Positions 43,879 through 52,326 of a stretch of DNA of 56,881 bases are shown in pieces. The notes beneath the pieces are model-generated. The model was given only the letters and a program-made list of their open reading frames with translations. It had not been told where the DNA came from and searched no databases. Made by a program: the position numbers and the translations under genes. Source of the stretch: Saccharopolyspora rectivirgula DSM 43747 (GTDB taxonomy: Bacteria; Actinomycetota; Actinomycetes; Mycobacteriales; Pseudonocardiaceae); contig NZ_AYJW01000020.1 in assembly GCF_000497205.1 (NCBI RefSeq), positions 1-56,881 of the forward strand, written 5' to 3'. The stretch's first letter is position 1, and every line of letters starts with the position of its first letter.

Positions 43879-44274
43879 GTGGGCATCGAACTTCCCGAGG
43901 AAGCCGCTCGCTGGAGCGACTACGAGCGGGAGTGCGCCGACGCGCTGCTGGACGGCCACACGATCGTGGTGAACGTCCGGAAGAACGGACCGCACAAGCA
44001 CCTGGTGCCTTGGCTGCAGCAACAGGGCCTGCTGGTCTACGTCGGTCACGCCGGCAACCGGCACTCGTGGCCGCAGTCCGAGTTCGCCAGTCCCTTCGTG
44101 CGGGAAGCCAAGACGGACCGGGAGGCGATGGTCCGGCACTACGAGGAGTGGCTGGACCAGCAGCCGGAGCTGCTGGAGAAACTGCGCAGGGGGGAGCTGA
44201 CCGGGCGAGCACTGGGCTGCTGGTGCGCACCTGAGCCCTGCCACGCCGATGTGCTCGCCCGGCGCGCCGGCTGA
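43879..44274 (+). CDS. DUF4326 family protein
   Basis: A 131-residue protein with DUF4326 features: an opening TIVVNVRKNGPH and the diagnostic C-terminal GCWCAPEPCHADVLA with three cysteines and a histidine that could hold a metal. Members also occur in phages and near DNA metabolism genes; the function is not established. The start is a GTG at 43879 chosen by the beginning of the conserved part; no strong ribosome binding site is evident. It ends 2 bp from the converging SDR gene. Confidence 0.85.
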   Translation: MGIELPEEAARWSDYERECADALLDGHTIVVNVRKNGPHKHLVPWLQQQGLLVYVGHAGNRHSWPQSEFASPFVREAKTDREAMVRHYEEWLDQQPELLEKLRRGELTGRALGCWCAPEPCHADVLARRAG

Positions 44275-44276
44275 AA

Positions 44277-45023
44277 CTACATCTCGGCGCGGCGCCCGCC
44301 GTCCACGGTCCAAGCGGCCCCCGTCACGTACGAGGCCTTCGGCGAGAGCAGGAAAGCCGCCACCGCGCCCAGCTCTTCAGGGGCGCCGAACCGGCGCAAC
44401 GCGGCAGCCTGCTTGGCCTGCTCCACCCCGTCGGGGTCGGCGGCCGCTATCGCCCGGGAGCGTTCGGTGTCGAACCGCCCCGGAAGCAGGGCGTTGACCC
44501 GGATCCCCCGGGGACCGACCTCGTTGGCCAAATCCTTGACGAACCCCTGGGTGGCGGGGCGGGCCACGTTGGAACTGGCCAGACCGGTCAGCGGTTCCGC
44601 TCCGGAAGTGGAGGTCAGCACGACGATCGAACCACCGTCGGACAGCTCGGCCGCGACCTGGCGAGCCATGCGGATGGGGGCGATGGTGGCGATCTCCAGC
44701 CCCCGGCGCAACGTGTCGTCGTCCAGATCGCTGGGCGTTCCCGGTGGTGGACCGCCGTGGCTGACGAAGAGCCCGTCGAGCCGGCCGAACTCCTCGCGAG
44801 CGAAGTCGATCAGCCGACGCGGACTGTCCGGATCGGTGATGTCGGCGGCGAGGCCCCGCGCCTTCTCGCCCAGGGCGGCGACCGCCGCGGCGGTGTTCTC
44901 CTCGGAAGAGGAAGAGATGACGACGTGGGCGCCTTCCTCGACCAGCACGCGAGCGGTGGCGAAGCCCAGTCCTTTGCTCGCGCCGGTGACGAGGTAGCAG
45001 CGTCCGGAGAGACCTAGATCCAT
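44277..45023 (-). CDS. SDR family oxidoreductase with atypical active site
   Basis: A 248-residue short-chain dehydrogenase/reductase. The cofactor motif TGASKGLG is at about residues 14-21, and the DGLFVSHGG segment replaces the usual NNAG. The region that normally reads Y-x3-K after the catalytic serine (TSTSG) reads GLASSNVARPATQGF, so the catalytic Tyr and Lys are missing at their usual positions. A broad bacterial SDR clade has the same SNV-R pattern, so this is a real variant and not a sequencing error. Substrate unknown. It ends with SYVTGAAWTVDGGRRAEM, the usual SDR C-terminus. Divergent from the GST-like gene. Confidence 0.9.
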   Translation of the reverse strand: MDLGLSGRCYLVTGASKGLGFATARVLVEEGAHVVISSSSEENTAAAVAALGEKARGLAADITDPDSPRRLIDFAREEFGRLDGLFVSHGGPPPGTPSDLDDDTLRRGLEIATIAPIRMARQVAAELSDGGSIVVLTSTSGAEPLTGLASSNVARPATQGFVKDLANEVGPRGIRVNALLPGRFDTERSRAIAAADPDGVEQAKQAAALRRFGAPEELGAVAAFLLSPKASYVTGAAWTVDGGRRAEM

Positions 45024-45084
45024 GTGCTGGACCCTAGAGGGCGCTGCTGCCGGAGAACAGCGAGGTCCGCTGCGGTGGTCGCCC

Positions 45085-45090
45085 TAGACT
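45085..45090 (+). promoter_or_regulatory. Putative -10 element of leaderless GST-like gene
   Basis: TAGACT lies six bases before the GTG start, with no ribosome binding site between. Confidence 0.6.
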
Positions 45091-45096
45091 GGACCC

Positions 45097-46077
45097 GTGG
45101 ACCTCTCAGCGGAAACCTCCGGTTCCGGTGAATGGGTGCGGCAGCCGAACCGGTTCACCAACCGGATCACCGCCGACGGCACGTCCGGCTGGCCGGTGCA
45201 ACCCGGCAAGTACCACCTGGTGGTGAGCTTGGCTTGCCCGTGGGCGCACCGAGCGCTGATCGTGCGCCGGTTGCTCGGCCTGGAGGACGTCATCTCGCTC
45301 GGCGTGGTCGATCCGATCCGCGATGAACGCGGATGGCGCTTCACCCTCGACCCGGGGGGCCGCGATCCGGTCACCGGGATTTCCTTCCTGTCGGAGGCCT
45401 ACCTGGCCGCGGACCCCGACTTCACCGGGCGCTACACCGTTCCCGCGGTCATCGACGTGGCATCGCGGCGGGTGGTGACGAACGACTACCCGCAGTTGAC
45501 CCTCGACCTGAGCACCGAATGGCGGCAGCACCACCGCCCCGGTGCTCCCGACCTCTACCCGGAGCAGCTGCGGGAGGAGATCGACTCGATCAACGCCGTG
45601 GTGTACGAGGACGTCAACAACGGCGTCTACAAGTGCGGTTTCGCCACCACGCAGCAGGCCTACGAACGGGCCTACGAACGGCTCTTCGCGCGACTGGACT
45701 GGTTGTCGCAGCGCCTGGAGAACCAGCGCTACCTGGTGGGGGAGTCGATCACCGAATCCGACGTCCGGTTGTTCACCACGTTGGTGCGGTTCGACGCGGT
45801 CTACCACGGCCATTTCAAGTGCAACCGCAACAAGCTGACCGAGATGCCGGTGCTGTGGGCCTACGCCCGGGACCTGTTCCAGACCCCGGGCTTCGGCGAC
45901 ACCGTCGATTTCGACCACATCAAGCGCCACTACTACGGCACGCACGGACAGCTCAACCCGTCCGGGATCATCCCGGCCGGCCCGGACCTCTCGGGGTGGC
46001 GCACCCCGCACGGGCGGGAGGAGCTGGGCGGCACCCCCTTCGGCCAGGGGACGCCGCCACCCGTTGCGCAGCGGTGA
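45097..46077 (+). CDS. Xi-class glutathione S-transferase / glutathionyl-hydroquinone reductase-like protein
   Basis: A 326-residue thioredoxin-fold GST of the Xi (YqjG/ECM4) class. The active-site motif CPWAHR is near residue 47, and the VPAVIDVASRRVVTNDYPQL segment forms the thiol-binding part. The helical domain includes DVNNGVYKCGFATTQ and YLVGESITESDVRLF, followed by FHFKCNRN-like HFKCNRNKL. Characterised members reduce glutathionyl-hydroquinones. Actinomycetes usually make mycothiol (mshB is in this window), so the physiological thiol may be mycothiol; this is inference. The start is GTG, probably leaderless (TAGACT six bases upstream). Confidence 0.92.
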   Translation: MDLSAETSGSGEWVRQPNRFTNRITADGTSGWPVQPGKYHLVVSLACPWAHRALIVRRLLGLEDVISLGVVDPIRDERGWRFTLDPGGRDPVTGISFLSEAYLAADPDFTGRYTVPAVIDVASRRVVTNDYPQLTLDLSTEWRQHHRPGAPDLYPEQLREEIDSINAVVYEDVNNGVYKCGFATTQQAYERAYERLFARLDWLSQRLENQRYLVGESITESDVRLFTTLVRFDAVYHGHFKCNRNKLTEMPVLWAYARDLFQTPGFGDTVDFDHIKRHYYGTHGQLNPSGIIPAGPDLSGWRTPHGREELGGTPFGQGTPPPVAQR

Positions 46078-46091
46078 CGCCGCGGGCAGCG

Positions 46092-46961
46092 CTACTCGAA
46101 CGAGTGCTCCGCGCTGGGGAACGCCCGGTTGCGCACGTCGTCCGCGAACCGGGTGGCGGCATCGGCCAAAATGCCGCCGAGGTCCGCGTAGCGCTTGACG
46201 AAACGAGCCGTTCGGCCGGTGTTCATACCGGACATGTCGGTCCACACCAGCACTTGGGCGTCGCAGTCCGGCCCGGCACCGATCCCCACGGTGGGGATCC
46301 GCAGCTCGCTGGTGACCCGCTTGGCCGCTTCCGCCGACACCATTTCCAGCACGACCGCGAAGGCCCCGGCCTCCTGCAGGGCGAGCGCGTCCTCCAGCAG
46401 CTTGGCCGCTTGCTCGCCACGGCCCTGCACCCGGTAGCCCCCCAGGCCGTGCTCGCTCTGCGGGGTGAAGCCGATGTGCCCCATCACCGGGATGCCGGCT
46501 GCGACGAGGGCCTCCACCTGCGGCACGTACCGCCGGCCGCCCTCCAGCTTGACCGCGTGCGCTCGGCCTTCCTTCATGAACCGCGAGGCGGTGGCCAGCG
46601 CTTGTTCGGGAGAGGCCTGGTACGAGCCGAAGGGCAGGTCCGCCACGACCAGCGCGTGTTCCGCGGAACGAGTCACAGCGCGGACCAGCGGCAGCATTTC
46701 GTCCACGGTCACCGGTAGCGACGACTCGTAGCCGTAGACGTTGTTGGCCGCTGAATCACCGACCAGCAGCACCGGAATGCCCGCCTGGTCGAAGATCCGC
46801 GCCGTGTACATGTCGTAGGAGGTGAGCATCGGCCACGGTTCGCCGCGCTCCTTCATCTGCTGCAGGTGGTGGATCCGCGTGCGCTTGCGCTTCGGAGCGG
46901 ACCCGTAGGGAGCGGTGGTTTCTCCGGAACCGTGCGCCGATGGATTCTGGTCAGCAGTCAT
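46092..46961 (-). CDS. panB: 3-methyl-2-oxobutanoate hydroxymethyltransferase
   Basis: First enzyme of the pantothenate pathway: transfers a hydroxymethyl group from methylene-tetrahydrofolate to ketoisovalerate, giving ketopantoate. The protein is 289 residues with an extra flexible N-terminus of about 25. Family motifs are [26 protein letters not shown], the metal aspartates in [29 protein letters not shown] and the [16 protein letters not shown] segment. The ATG at 46961 has AAGGACGG upstream; the frame continues to 47177 without support. A convergent pair with the GST-like gene. In M. tuberculosis panB lies in the same neighbourhood (Rv2225). Confidence 0.96.
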   Translation of the reverse strand: MTADQNPSAHGSGETTAPYGSAPKRKRTRIHHLQQMKERGEPWPMLTSYDMYTARIFDQAGIPVLLVGDSAANNVYGYESSLPVTVDEMLPLVRAVTRSAEHALVVADLPFGSYQASPEQALATASRFMKEGRAHAVKLEGGRRYVPQVEALVAAGIPVMGHIGFTPQSEHGLGGYRVQGRGEQAAKLLEDALALQEAGAFAVVLEMVSAEAAKRVTSELRIPTVGIGAGPDCDAQVLVWTDMSGMNTGRTARFVKRYADLGGILADAATRFADDVRNRAFPSAEHSFE

Positions 46962-47211
46962 CGTCGACCGTCCTTGTTTCCTCGAGGCCCGGCCAGCGGG
47001 TCCCCGGGTTGACTTCGGTGCACGGTCAGCGTGGCACGCCCTCGGGGACGACGGGACCAGCATCCGCCCAACATCACAGCAAGACGACGCGAACCCGCCA
47101 CCTGCCGCGGTCAGCACCGCAACCCACCATCCGAGCCTGGCGAGCTCCATGGTGGGCTCGCTGCCGGCGCGGGGCAAAGCGGTGCACCCGCGCCGGAACG
47201 GTCGAGCTGGT

Positions 47212-47808
47212 TCACGTCAAGCCGACGGTGAACCCCTCGTCCCGCACACCGAGGTAGAGCTGCGGGCGGAACTGGTGCATGCCCTGTTCGATCAGCGGAA
47301 TGAACTCAGCGGCATCGCCGAGCGGAAGGCGGTAGCCGTTCTTCACCCGGTGGAACTCCCACAGGTGTTCCATCTCCGGGTGGCGCTGGCGGAATCCGGG
47401 GTCGGCCGGGAACAGGTCGAGCCGGACCATCGTCCGCCGGGTCAGGTGGTCGGACGCCTGGACCGCGCGTTCCTTGGTGCGCGAAACGGCGACACCGCCC
47501 AGTTCCTCCCAGCGGACCGCCCACGGCTTGCCCTTGGGGTCGTCCCAGCGGATCCCCGCCGCTTCGAAGATCAGCTTGCGGGGGCGGGACGCCGCTCGCC
47601 AGCCGAAGGCGCACAGGAGTCCGATGCCGAAGAAGACCGATCCGATGATCCACGCGACGATCAGCGTCCCCGTGCCGCCGCTGATCTGGTCGGTGAGGCA
47701 GGCGTAGTAGGTGAACAACCCGATCGCCCCGGAGACCGCTCCACCGAGCAGCACGGCGCGCGCTGCCTTGTTCCCCACGTCGAGTACCACGGGCTGTGCT
47801 TCGGTCAT
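47212..47808 (-). CDS. Two-TM membrane protein of unknown function
   Basis: A 198-residue protein. Two hydrophobic helices at about 16-38 and 45-68 are followed by a soluble cytoplasmic domain of about 120 residues, with [37 protein letters not shown]. This pattern (predicted beta strands after two helices) resembles bacterial PH-like membrane proteins, but I cannot assign it firmly. It is transcribed in the same direction as panB and the binding protein gene, with no clear operon partner. The 250 bp between it and panB holds nothing I recognise. Confidence 0.75.
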   Translation of the reverse strand: MTEAQPVVLDVGNKAARAVLLGGAVSGAIGLFTYYACLTDQISGGTGTLIVAWIIGSVFFGIGLLCAFGWRAASRPRKLIFEAAGIRWDDPKGKPWAVRWEELGGVAVSRTKERAVQASDHLTRRTMVRLDLFPADPGFRQRHPEMEHLWEFHRVKNGYRLPLGDAAEFIPLIEQGMHQFRPQLYLGVRDEGFTVGLT

Positions 47809-47882
47809 GGGGCCCCAGGGTATTGGAGGAAGATCGGCGGTGGGGCGAGATCGCGGAGATCACCACCACCGCCGAGGCCGGT

Positions 47883-48692
47883 TCAGCCGAGCCACTCGCG
47901 GGAGATCCGGTCGTAGGTCCCGTCGTGCAACGCCAAGTTCAACCACTGGTTCACCCACTGCTGGAACACCACGTCTCCCCGGGGGAGCAGGTAGGCCTTC
48001 TCCGAGAAGGTGAACGGGCGGTCCGGGTGGACCGAGCACAGCTGCGGGTGTTGGTGCGCTTGCCAGCGGGTCTCGGCTGCATCGGTGATCATCAGGTCGG
48101 CCCGGCCGGCGATGATCTCGTCGAAGATGGTGTTGTTGTCCGGGTGCTGCACGATGGTCGCCCGCTTCAGCCGCTCCCGGGCGAACTTCTCGTTCGTGCC
48201 GCCGGGGTTGACGACCACCCGCACGTCCGGTCGGTCGATCTGCTCCAGCGTCTGGAAGCGCTGCACGTTCTCGCACCGGGTGACCGGGGTCTTGCCGTCC
48301 ACCAAGTAAGCGGTGCTGAAGGAAGCGCGCTGCGCTCGGTCCAGGGTCACCGAGATCCCCCCGACCGCGACATCGCACTTGGCGGTGAAGTCGTCGATCA
48401 GCGTTTCCCAGGTGGTCGGCACGAAAGTGGCCCGAACACCCAGCCGCTGCGCCATGTCCCGGGCCATGTCGACGTCGATGCCGGTCCACGTGCCGTCCTC
48501 CGCCCGATAGGTGAAAGGACGGTAGTCCCCGGTGGTGCAGACGCGCAGTTCACCGCGCTGCACCACCTCGTCGAGCCGACTCGCCGGAGGCTCGGCCGAA
48601 CCGGTGCTCGTCGATTGAGCGGAGCACGAGGCACCGAAGACCAGAGCGGCAGCTGCCGCGGCGAGCACGGCCCCCAACCTCTTCCAACGCAT
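47883..48692 (-). CDS. Periplasmic-binding-protein-type lipoprotein resembling cyclohexadienyl dehydratase (PheC)
   Basis: A secreted or lipid-anchored protein of 269 residues with a signal segment ending FGASC. The mature part is a type II solute-binding fold: SRLDEVVQRGELRVCTTGDYRPFTY, GIDVDMARDMAQRLG, VVVNPGGTNEKFARERL and DLMITDAAETR. These blocks closely follow Pseudomonas periplasmic cyclohexadienyl dehydratase PheC, which converts prephenate/arogenate to phenylpyruvate/phenylalanine, and are distinct from ordinary amino-acid ABC binding proteins. No ABC permease or ATPase gene is adjacent, favouring an orphan enzyme or receptor. The start at 48692 was chosen because the signal peptide begins there with GGAAGGTGG upstream. 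Confidence 0.82.
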   Translation of the reverse strand: MRWKRLGAVLAAAAAALVFGASCSAQSTSTGSAEPPASRLDEVVQRGELRVCTTGDYRPFTYRAEDGTWTGIDVDMARDMAQRLGVRATFVPTTWETLIDDFTAKCDVAVGGISVTLDRAQRASFSTAYLVDGKTPVTRCENVQRFQTLEQIDRPDVRVVVNPGGTNEKFARERLKRATIVQHPDNNTIFDEIIAGRADLMITDAAETRWQAHQHPQLCSVHPDRPFTFSEKAYLLPRGDVVFQQWVNQWLNLALHDGTYDRISREWLG

Positions 48693-48794
48693 GACATCCA
48701 CCTTCCGATCTCTGCCGGTAATGCATAACCGGTCGGCGGAGAAACCGGAAGTGGTGCGGACGTCGGGAAGGCGCAACAGCCGGTGGGAGTTCGA

Positions 48795-50543
48795 CTAGTT
48801 CGGAGCTGCTTCCCGCCACCGGTTGGTCATCGGAAGCCGGCGGTCCCGACCGAACGCCTTCAACGTGATCTTCGTGCCCGGCGGGTACTGCCGCCGCTTG
48901 TACTCGGCCCGGTCCACCATCCGCAGCACTTGTTCGACGAGTTCCGCGTCGAACCCCTCGGCGAGCAGTTCCGCGTACCCCTTGTCGCCTTCGATGTAGC
49001 CGTCCAGCACCCGGTCCAGCACCTCGTACGGCGGCAGCGAATCCTGGTCGGTCTGGTCAGGACGCAGCTCCGCCGACGGCGGCTTGGTGATCGAGTTCTC
49101 CGGGATCGGAGGCGTCTCCCCGCGCTCGGTGGCTGCGGCGTTGCGCCACGTGGCCAACTCCCACACCAGGGTCTTCGGCACGTCCTTGATCGGGGCGAAA
49201 CCGCCGACCGCGTCCCCGTAGATCGTGGAGTAGCCGACCGCCAGCTCGGTCTTGTTGCCGGTGGCCAGCACCAGGTGGCCGCGCTGGTTGGACAGCGCCA
49301 TCAACAGCATGCCCCGGCACCGGGCCTGGATGTTCTCCTCGGCCAAACCGGTGAGGCCGAACTTGTTGACGTACACGTCGACGATGTCGGCGACCGGGTG
49401 GACCTCGAAGTGGCAGCCCAACCGGCGGGCCAGTTCAGCGGCGTCCGAACGGGAGTGCTCCGTCGAGTAGTGCGACGGCATCGAGACCCCGTGCACCGAG
49501 TCGGCCCCCAGCGCGTCCACCGCGATCGCCGCGCACACGGCCGAATCGATGCCCCCGGAGAAACCGAAGATCACCGACTTGAAGCCGTTCTTGTGCACGT
49601 AGTCGCGCAGCCCGGTCACCAGCGCCGACCACACCTCGGCCAGCTCGGGAAGCGGCTCGGCCGCCGCCGGCATCGGCAGCGGCTCGTACGCCGGCAGCGG
49701 ATTCGGCTGGGCGACGAGGCGGTTCACGCTGAAAGCCGGCGGTCGGAGGGGCCCCGGGGATTCCGGAACGGTCGTCGAGGTGTACCCCCCTGCTTCCAAG
49801 TCCAAATCCGCCACCAGCAGGTGTTCGCGGAACTGCGGGGCCCGGGTGAGGACCTCCCCGTCCCGGGTGGTGATCATCGAACCGCCGTCGAAGACCAGCT
49901 CGTCCTGGGCCCCGACGAGGTTGACGTAGGCCATCGGCGCGCCGGCCTCGGCGGCTCGGCGGGCGACCAGCGGTGTGCGCAGGTCGTTCTTGTTCCGCTC
50001 GTAGGGCGAGCCGTTGATGCACAGCAGCAGGTCCACCCCGACTTCGCCCAGGGCTGTCACCGGACCGCCGTTCTGCCAGATGTCCTCGCAGATCACCACG
50101 CCGATGTCCAGACCGTGGAACCGGACGATCGGCAGCTCGTCGCCCGAGGCGAAGTAGCGGGCCTCGTCGAAGACCCCGTAGTTCGGCAGGTGGTGCTTGT
50201 GGTAGGTGGCCAACACCTCGCCGCCGTACAGGAAGGACGCGGAGTTGCGGGGGCCGTGGTCGTCGCGGCTGAGATGACCGGTCACCACCAGCGCGTCACC
50301 GCACCCGGCGTCGCGCAACGCCGCGGCCAGCTTCTCCAGTTCCGCCGTGTTCGCCGCGGCGAACGACTTGCGCAGGGCCAGGTCCTCGACCGGGTAGCCG
50401 CACAGGGCCATCTCCGGGAAGACGACGACGTGCGCACCCCGCTCAACCGCTTCTCGAGTCCAGTCGACGATCATCGTGCTGTTCGCAGCGAGATCGCCGA
50501 CAACGGCATTGACCTGTGCGAGTGCGATGCGCAGCTGGGGCAT
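48795..50543 (-). CDS. nadE: Glutamine-dependent NAD+ synthetase
   Basis: A 582-residue two-domain enzyme that makes NAD+ from deamido-NAD+, ATP and glutamine. Residues 1-270 are the nitrilase-type glutaminase with Glu44 (VFPEMALCGYP), the lysine in YHKHHLPN and the cysteine in VVICEDIW. Residues 320-582 are the ATP-pyrophosphatase synthetase with FGFSGGIDSA and the ATGNKTELAVGYSTIYGD segment. It is shorter than the 679-residue M. tuberculosis enzyme and more like the two-domain form of Proteobacteria. The ATG at 50543 begins MPQLRIALAQVN; an ATG 18 bp upstream is possible. Divergent from the serine hydrolase gene. Confidence 0.95.
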   Translation of the reverse strand: MPQLRIALAQVNAVVGDLAANSTMIVDWTREAVERGAHVVVFPEMALCGYPVEDLALRKSFAAANTAELEKLAAALRDAGCGDALVVTGHLSRDDHGPRNSASFLYGGEVLATYHKHHLPNYGVFDEARYFASGDELPIVRFHGLDIGVVICEDIWQNGGPVTALGEVGVDLLLCINGSPYERNKNDLRTPLVARRAAEAGAPMAYVNLVGAQDELVFDGGSMITTRDGEVLTRAPQFREHLLVADLDLEAGGYTSTTVPESPGPLRPPAFSVNRLVAQPNPLPAYEPLPMPAAAEPLPELAEVWSALVTGLRDYVHKNGFKSVIFGFSGGIDSAVCAAIAVDALGADSVHGVSMPSHYSTEHSRSDAAELARRLGCHFEVHPVADIVDVYVNKFGLTGLAEENIQARCRGMLLMALSNQRGHLVLATGNKTELAVGYSTIYGDAVGGFAPIKDVPKTLVWELATWRNAAATERGETPPIPENSITKPPSAELRPDQTDQDSLPPYEVLDRVLDGYIEGDKGYAELLAEGFDAELVEQVLRMVDRAEYKRRQYPPGTKITLKAFGRDRRLPMTNRWREAAPN

Positions 50544-50625
50544 GGCCCCATCTTGTCCCATCGGGCCTCGGCTCGGCCATCTGCCCGAGCCGAAACGGAG
50601 CAGGCTCACATGACAAGATTTTGCA

Positions 50626-52206
50626 GTGCGTCGCTTACTGCCTGTGTTCACAGCTGTCCTGGCGTTGGCCGCCGCCGGCTGCACCCCGCAACCGCAAGAC
50701 GGGGACCGGTCCGGGGCGGATCTGCCGAAGACGGAGCGGAACGGTCCCGCCGGAGCAGTTCCAGTTGGGCTCGAGGAGTTCTACTCCCAGGAAATCGTTT
50801 GGGAGGAGTGCCCCGACTACGCGTCCACCGACGCCGACCGCGAGGCCTACAGCCAACCCGGTCTGGAATGCGCTCAGGTGGAAGTCCCCCTGGACTACGC
50901 CAAACCCCAGGACGCCACGATCAAACTGGGTGTGCTCCGCCGACCGGCAGAAGGCGGCCAACGGATCGGCTCCCTGCTGATCAACCCGGGTGGCCCCGGG
51001 GCCTCCGGGATGAGCGCCGCGGCCTACCTGGCCGACACGGTCTCCCGCACAGAACTGGGCGAACGGTTCGACCTGGTCGGGTTCGACCCGCGCGGGGTCG
51101 GGGCTTCCGAACCGCAGGTGCGCTGCCTGACCGATGAGGAGTGGGACGCCGAGCGCCTGGACTCGGACGCCGACGTCTCGCCCTCCGGAGTCGCCCAGAC
51201 CGAGCGGGAAGAGCAGGCCTACGCCCGCAAGTGCGCGCAGCGCAGCGGAGAGGAACTGCTGGCCAACATCGGCACCCGCGAAGTGGCTCGAGACCTGGAC
51301 GTCCTCCGGTCCGTGCTGGGGGGCGAAAAGCTCAACTACCTCGGCTACTCCTACGGAACCCGGATCGGCGCCGAGTACGCCGAGGCGTTCCCCGGCAACG
51401 TGCGCGCCATGGTGCTGGACGGGGCGATCGACCCGGAGCAGTCCACAATTGACAGCCTCCTCGAGCAGGCCGCCGGATTCCAGGGCGCTTTCGACGAGTT
51501 CGCCAAGTGGTGCGCCGACCAGCAGAACTGCGCCCTGGGCAACGATCCGTCCGCCGCGGTCACCGTCTACCAAGAACTCACCCGCCCGCTGGTGGACCGG
51601 CCGCTCGTCGTCGGCGACCGGAAGCTGTCCTATTCGGATGCGATCGACGGGACGGTGCAAGCCCTGTACACGTCCGGCCTGTGGGAGGGCCTCAACGAAG
51701 CCCTCCTGCAACTGCGGCAGGGAGACGGCAGGTTGCTCCTCCAACTGGCCGACGCCTACTACGGACGCGAACCGAGCGGCAGCTACCCCAACTCCATGGA
51801 CGCCTTCGCCGCGGTCAACTGCGTGGACAACCAGCGGGTGCACGACCCGCAGAAGTTCCTCGAAATCGACCGGCGCTACCGCGAAGCGGCACCGTTCATG
51901 GACGACGGTCGGGGAGCCAGCCCGGCCCGGGACGCGTGCTCCTTCTGGCCCGTGCCGGTGACCGGCGACTTCGACCCGCCCGAAGCCGGCCAGCTCGACC
52001 CCGTCCTGGTCATCTCCACCACCGGTGACCCGGCCACCCCGTACCAGGCCGGTGTGCAGCTCGCCCAGGTGCTGCACGGGCGACTGCTGACCTACGAGGG
52101 CAACCAGCACACCGTGTACCTGCAGGGAGTCCAGTGCGTTGACCAGGCCGCGACCGACTACCTGGTCAACCTCGAACTGCCGCCCGAGGGGACGCGCTGC
52201 CGTTGA
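50626..52206 (+). CDS. CaeA/Hip1-like secreted alpha/beta hydrolase (tripeptidyl aminopeptidase family)
   Basis: A 526-residue lipoprotein of the SlpD/tripeptidyl aminopeptidase (S33) family. The lipobox AAAGC makes Cys19 the lipidated residue. LLINPGGPGASGM gives the oxyanion region, and the nucleophile elbow is GYSYGTRIG near residue 245. The C-terminal TAP-like domain contains VISTTGDPATPYQAG (acid) and EGNQHTVYL (catalytic histidine). M. tuberculosis Hip1/CaeA (Rv2224c) is in the same position relative to glnA2 and panB and cleaves a cell-wall-associated chaperone. The substrate here is unknown. The start is GTG; CAAGAT six bases upstream may be a -10 for leaderless transcription. Confidence 0.92.
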   Translation: MRRLLPVFTAVLALAAAGCTPQPQDGDRSGADLPKTERNGPAGAVPVGLEEFYSQEIVWEECPDYASTDADREAYSQPGLECAQVEVPLDYAKPQDATIKLGVLRRPAEGGQRIGSLLINPGGPGASGMSAAAYLADTVSRTELGERFDLVGFDPRGVGASEPQVRCLTDEEWDAERLDSDADVSPSGVAQTEREEQAYARKCAQRSGEELLANIGTREVARDLDVLRSVLGGEKLNYLGYSYGTRIGAEYAEAFPGNVRAMVLDGAIDPEQSTIDSLLEQAAGFQGAFDEFAKWCADQQNCALGNDPSAAVTVYQELTRPLVDRPLVVGDRKLSYSDAIDGTVQALYTSGLWEGLNEALLQLRQGDGRLLLQLADAYYGREPSGSYPNSMDAFAAVNCVDNQRVHDPQKFLEIDRRYREAAPFMDDGRGASPARDACSFWPVPVTGDFDPPEAGQLDPVLVISTTGDPATPYQAGVQLAQVLHGRLLTYEGNQHTVYLQGVQCVDQAATDYLVNLELPPEGTRCR

Positions 52207-52215
52207 GCAGGACCG

Positions 52216-52246
52216 GGGTGCGGGCTGCTCCCGGCGGCCCGCACCC
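52216..52246 (+). terminator. Hairpin terminator after the serine hydrolase gene
   Basis: GGGTGCGGGC (52216-52225) and GCCCGCACCC (52237-52246) form a perfect 10-bp stem with an 11-base loop, 10 bp after the stop codon. No U-run follows, as is common in actinomycetes. Confidence 0.75.
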
Positions 52247-52314
52247 GCTTTCCGCAGAGCGGTACCACCTGGAAATCTTCACAGGCCGGTTACGCGAACT
52301 CGGCCCCCAGCTCT

Positions 52315-52320
52315 TAGGCT
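52315..52320 (+). promoter_or_regulatory. Putative -10 element of leaderless glnA2
   Basis: TAGGCT lies six bases before the glnA2 ATG, with no ribosome binding site between. Confidence 0.6.
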
Positions 52321-52326
52321 GCCAGC

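Noticed and set aside
48703-48712. CTTCCGATCT, identical to the end of the Illumina adapter, inside the contig
   Set aside because: Only ten bases match, the upstream bases differ from the adapter, and the coding and regulatory context of the binding-protein gene continues smoothly across it. Chance match.
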